From positions 1-8,018 of the forward strand of contig CAZJWK010000116.1 of the NCBI GenBank assembly GCA_964549595.1: 8,018 nt of DNA, written 5' to 3'. The position numbers and the translations under genes are program-made. Every line of letters begins with the position of its first letter. The stretch's first letter is position 1. The notes beneath the pieces were generated by a model. The model worked only from the letters and a program-made list of their open reading frames with translations, was not told the DNA's origin and did no database searches. This document shows, in pieces, positions 6,057 to 8,018 of the stretch. This stretch comes from CAZQQN01 sp964549595 (GTDB taxonomy: Bacteria; Bacteroidota; Bacteroidia; CAILMK01; CAYYUA01).

Positions 6057-8018
6057 ATGTTTATGATTAGATTTTTACTTTCTTATATCATCCTTATAGT
6101 GCTTCTATTGGCTAATAAGGGTTTAATGGGGCAGTCGGATACTGCTTTTTGGTTTGCAGCTCCGGAAGTTACCAAACAGCACGCCCATAAACCTATTGTT
6201 ATCAGGCTCGCTACCAATGAAGACACTGCCAATGTAGAGATTAAGCAACCTGCCAATAATAATTTTCAATTTAATGACTCTACCTATACCATTCCGCCGG
6301 ATACCATCAAAACGGTGGATTTAACCAATGAACTAAGCGAAATAGAAAATGCCAATGGGGACTCCGTTTTAGATAAAGGAATAAAAGTTTCTTCCGATAA
6401 CCCGATTTCAGCATATTATGAGGTTTCTACTCAGTTAAATACGGATATATTTACTTTAAAGGGGGATAAGGCTTTGGGAAAGCGGTTTACCATCCCAGGC
6501 CAGCATTCACAGGATAACCATAACTATAACAATCCACCGGCTAAAAATGCTTTTACTGTGGTAGCAGCCTACGATAGTACTCAAGTGGATGTCATCCTTG
6601 AAGATACTACCGAAAATTTTAATGGAGGTGATACGGTGTCTTTTGTCCTGAATAAAGGGGAAACCCATACTTTTATTGCCGATGAACGGTTTGATATTGA
6701 TCATTTAGACGGGAGTATTGTCAAAGCGGATAAACCCGTTTCAGTGACCGTCAGTGACGATTCCATTAATGGGGGTAGTCCTGGCATTGGAGGATGGGAT
6801 TTAGCCGGCGATCAATTGGTCCCGAAAAGTGTATTAAAATCCGAATATATTGCGGTGAACCAAAATTCAGATAACGAACAAATTTTTATTACCCCTGTAA
6901 AGGATTCCACCTTTGTTTACGTGAACGGGAGCAACACTCCTGCAGATACTTTAATGGTAGGGGACAGGTTTTCCAGAAGTATCAGTGGTAATGCCATTCA
7001 TATTGAAACCGATTCCCAGGTTTATGCTTATCATTTAAGTGGGGTTGGTGCTGAATTAGGAGGAGCTTTGCTTCCTCCGATTAAGTGTTCGGGATCCAAT
7101 GAAGTATCCTTTCAAAGGAGCAGTAATAAACAGCTTGACGTTAATTTATTAGTCGATAGTGGTGCTGAGGATGGTTTTGAGGTAAATGGTAACTCAGGAA
7201 TTATAACAGCCAGTGATTTTAGTACTGTTACCGGTTCAGGCGGGGAATGGTTGGCTGCCAATGTCAGTTTAAACACTTCTCAATCTCCTGTTAATGATAA
7301 TACCGTGGTTTCCAATGATTCAGGTAAATTTCATTTGGGCATTTTAAATGAGGATGGTAATAAGGCCGGTGCCCGGTATGGTTACTTTTCATCCTATGCC
7401 GATTTCAGTTTGGGAAAACAATTTTACAATTTGTGTGGAACTGATGATTCTGTCACGATTAAAGCAGATACCGGATTAAAAAGCTATACCTGGAGTACCG
7501 GGGATACGGGTAACCAGGTAACCCTTGATAGTGGAGGGACATATTGGGTTGAGGTTTTAACAAAGGATTCATGTGAAGTCACTGATACTTTTGAAGTAAA
7601 GGAATTAAATGAACCGTGGGTTAATCTTCCGGGTGATACCTTTTTCCAATCCAAAGACGATTCAATTGTGCTTAATCCGTCTGATAGCAATGTCGTCAAC
7701 TATAAATGGCAGGATGATTCAGAGGATTCGACTTTTAAAGCCTTCAGAGCCGGCCAGTATTGGGTGAAAGGGAGTAAGCAACAATGTGAAGACAGGGATT
7801 CGATTAAAATCGGCATAGATCTCCAATTTACAAGACTTTATGATAAAAAACTCAAGTTGAACTGGACCCCATCCAATTTTGGAGATACTGGTAAGTACGA
7901 GGTGCTGTATGACGATGGCGATGGTTTCGATACCATAAGTACCGTTTATGATACTTTTTATACCCGAATAGCCTGTAAAAGTGATGGTCGTTTTAAAGTG
8001 AGGGCCATTGATACGACT
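6057..8018 (+). CDS. IgGFc-binding-like, multi-domain secreted surface protein (partial, C-terminus off window)
   Basis: This frame runs without a stop from the ATG to the last base, giving 654 codons; the C-terminus is missing. Residues 1-26 form a signal peptide ending GLMGQ. Residues about 28-450 resemble the IgGFc-binding N-terminal domain seen in many Bacteroidota surface proteins: FWFAAPEV near 31, FTVVAAYDST from 166, LNKGE at 198-202, DHLDGSIV from 215, DQLVPKS from 252, then an ALLPPIKCSGS block. Two Ig/PKD-like repeats follow: one at about 459-520 with YTWSTGDTG and GGTYWVEV, and one at about 524-585 with YKWQDDS and AGQYWVKG. A fibronectin type III-like domain begins near 590 (LKLNW, FKVRAID) and is cut by the window end. 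Such proteins often end in a gliding-motility-associated or type IX sorting domain, which I would expect downstream but cannot see. The role is probably adhesion or surface structure; no enzyme motif is visible. GAAAGG (6047-6052) precedes the ATG by 4 bases; the ATG at 6063 is an alternative start giving a signal peptide two residues shorter. Confidence 0.88.
   Translation, partial: MFMIRFLLSYIILIVLLLANKGLMGQSDTAFWFAAPEVTKQHAHKPIVIRLATNEDTANVEIKQPANNNFQFNDSTYTIPPDTIKTVDLTNELSEIENANGDSVLDKGIKVSSDNPISAYYEVSTQLNTDIFTLKGDKALGKRFTIPGQHSQDNHNYNNPPAKNAFTVVAAYDSTQVDVILEDTTENFNGGDTVSFVLNKGETHTFIADERFDIDHLDGSIVKADKPVSVTVSDDSINGGSPGIGGWDLAGDQLVPKSVLKSEYIAVNQNSDNEQIFITPVKDSTFVYVNGSNTPADTLMVGDRFSRSISGNAIHIETDSQVYAYHLSGVGAELGGALLPPIKCSGSNEVSFQRSSNKQLDVNLLVDSGAEDGFEVNGNSGIITASDFSTVTGSGGEWLAANVSLNTSQSPVNDNTVVSNDSGKFHLGILNEDGNKAGARYGYFSSYADFSLGKQFYNLCGTDDSVTIKADTGLKSYTWSTGDTGNQVTLDSGGTYWVEVLTKDSCEVTDTFEVKELNEPWVNLPGDTFFQSKDDSIVLNPSDSNVVNYKWQDDSEDSTFKAFRAGQYWVKGSKQQCEDRDSIKIGIDLQFTRLYDKKLKLNWTPSNFGDTGKYEVLYDDGDGFDTISTVYDTFYTRIACKSDGRFKVRAIDTT

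Noticed and set aside
1..8018. CRISPR array, tRNA, rRNA, insertion sequence or defence system
   Set aside because: No regularly spaced repeats, cloverleaf-like sequence, transposase, nuclease or helicase motifs were seen anywhere in the window.

Overview
The window looks like chromosomal DNA of a Bacteroidota bacterium, probably a free-living flavobacterium- or cytophaga-like species. The evidence is AT-rich intergenic DNA, starts with little or no Shine-Dalgarno sequence, two perfect matches to the Bacteroidota -7 promoter box TAnnTTTG, and a large IgGFc-binding/Ig-like/FnIII surface protein of the kind exported by the type IX secretion system. I cannot name the genus.

Layout. Positions 1-331 are AT-rich, apparently non-coding DNA with a 10-base run of N (an assembly gap) and a weak hairpin that could end the minus-strand operon. 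Three minus-strand genes follow, in transcription order: an arabinose-5-phosphate isomerase of the KpsF/KdsD type (5694-4729), a mannose-1-phosphate guanylyltransferase (4714-3632) and an M1-family zinc metallopeptidase of 1092 residues (3610-332). They are separated by only 14 and 21 bases and almost certainly form one operon. A divergent intergenic region of 362 bases (5695-6056) carries candidate promoters in both directions. A plus-strand gene then starts at 6057 and is still open at the window end: 654 codons of a secreted, multi-domain surface protein.

How they fit together. All four genes point to the cell envelope. The isomerase makes arabinose 5-phosphate, the precursor of Kdo in the lipopolysaccharide core. 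The guanylyltransferase makes GDP-mannose for surface glycans. The peptidase carries a signal peptide and the plus-strand protein is predicted to be exported.

The most notable observation is that the M1 peptidase is about 400 residues longer than its catalytic part needs. The extra C-terminal part has the hallmarks of an Omp85/surface-antigen outer-membrane beta-barrel: a GG-x-x-x-LRGY motif about 132 residues from the end, a GPL motif before the last strands, and a terminal Phe. It therefore looks like a peptidase tethered to the outer membrane through its own barrel, an architecture comparable in principle to the patatin-Omp85 (PlpD) proteins.
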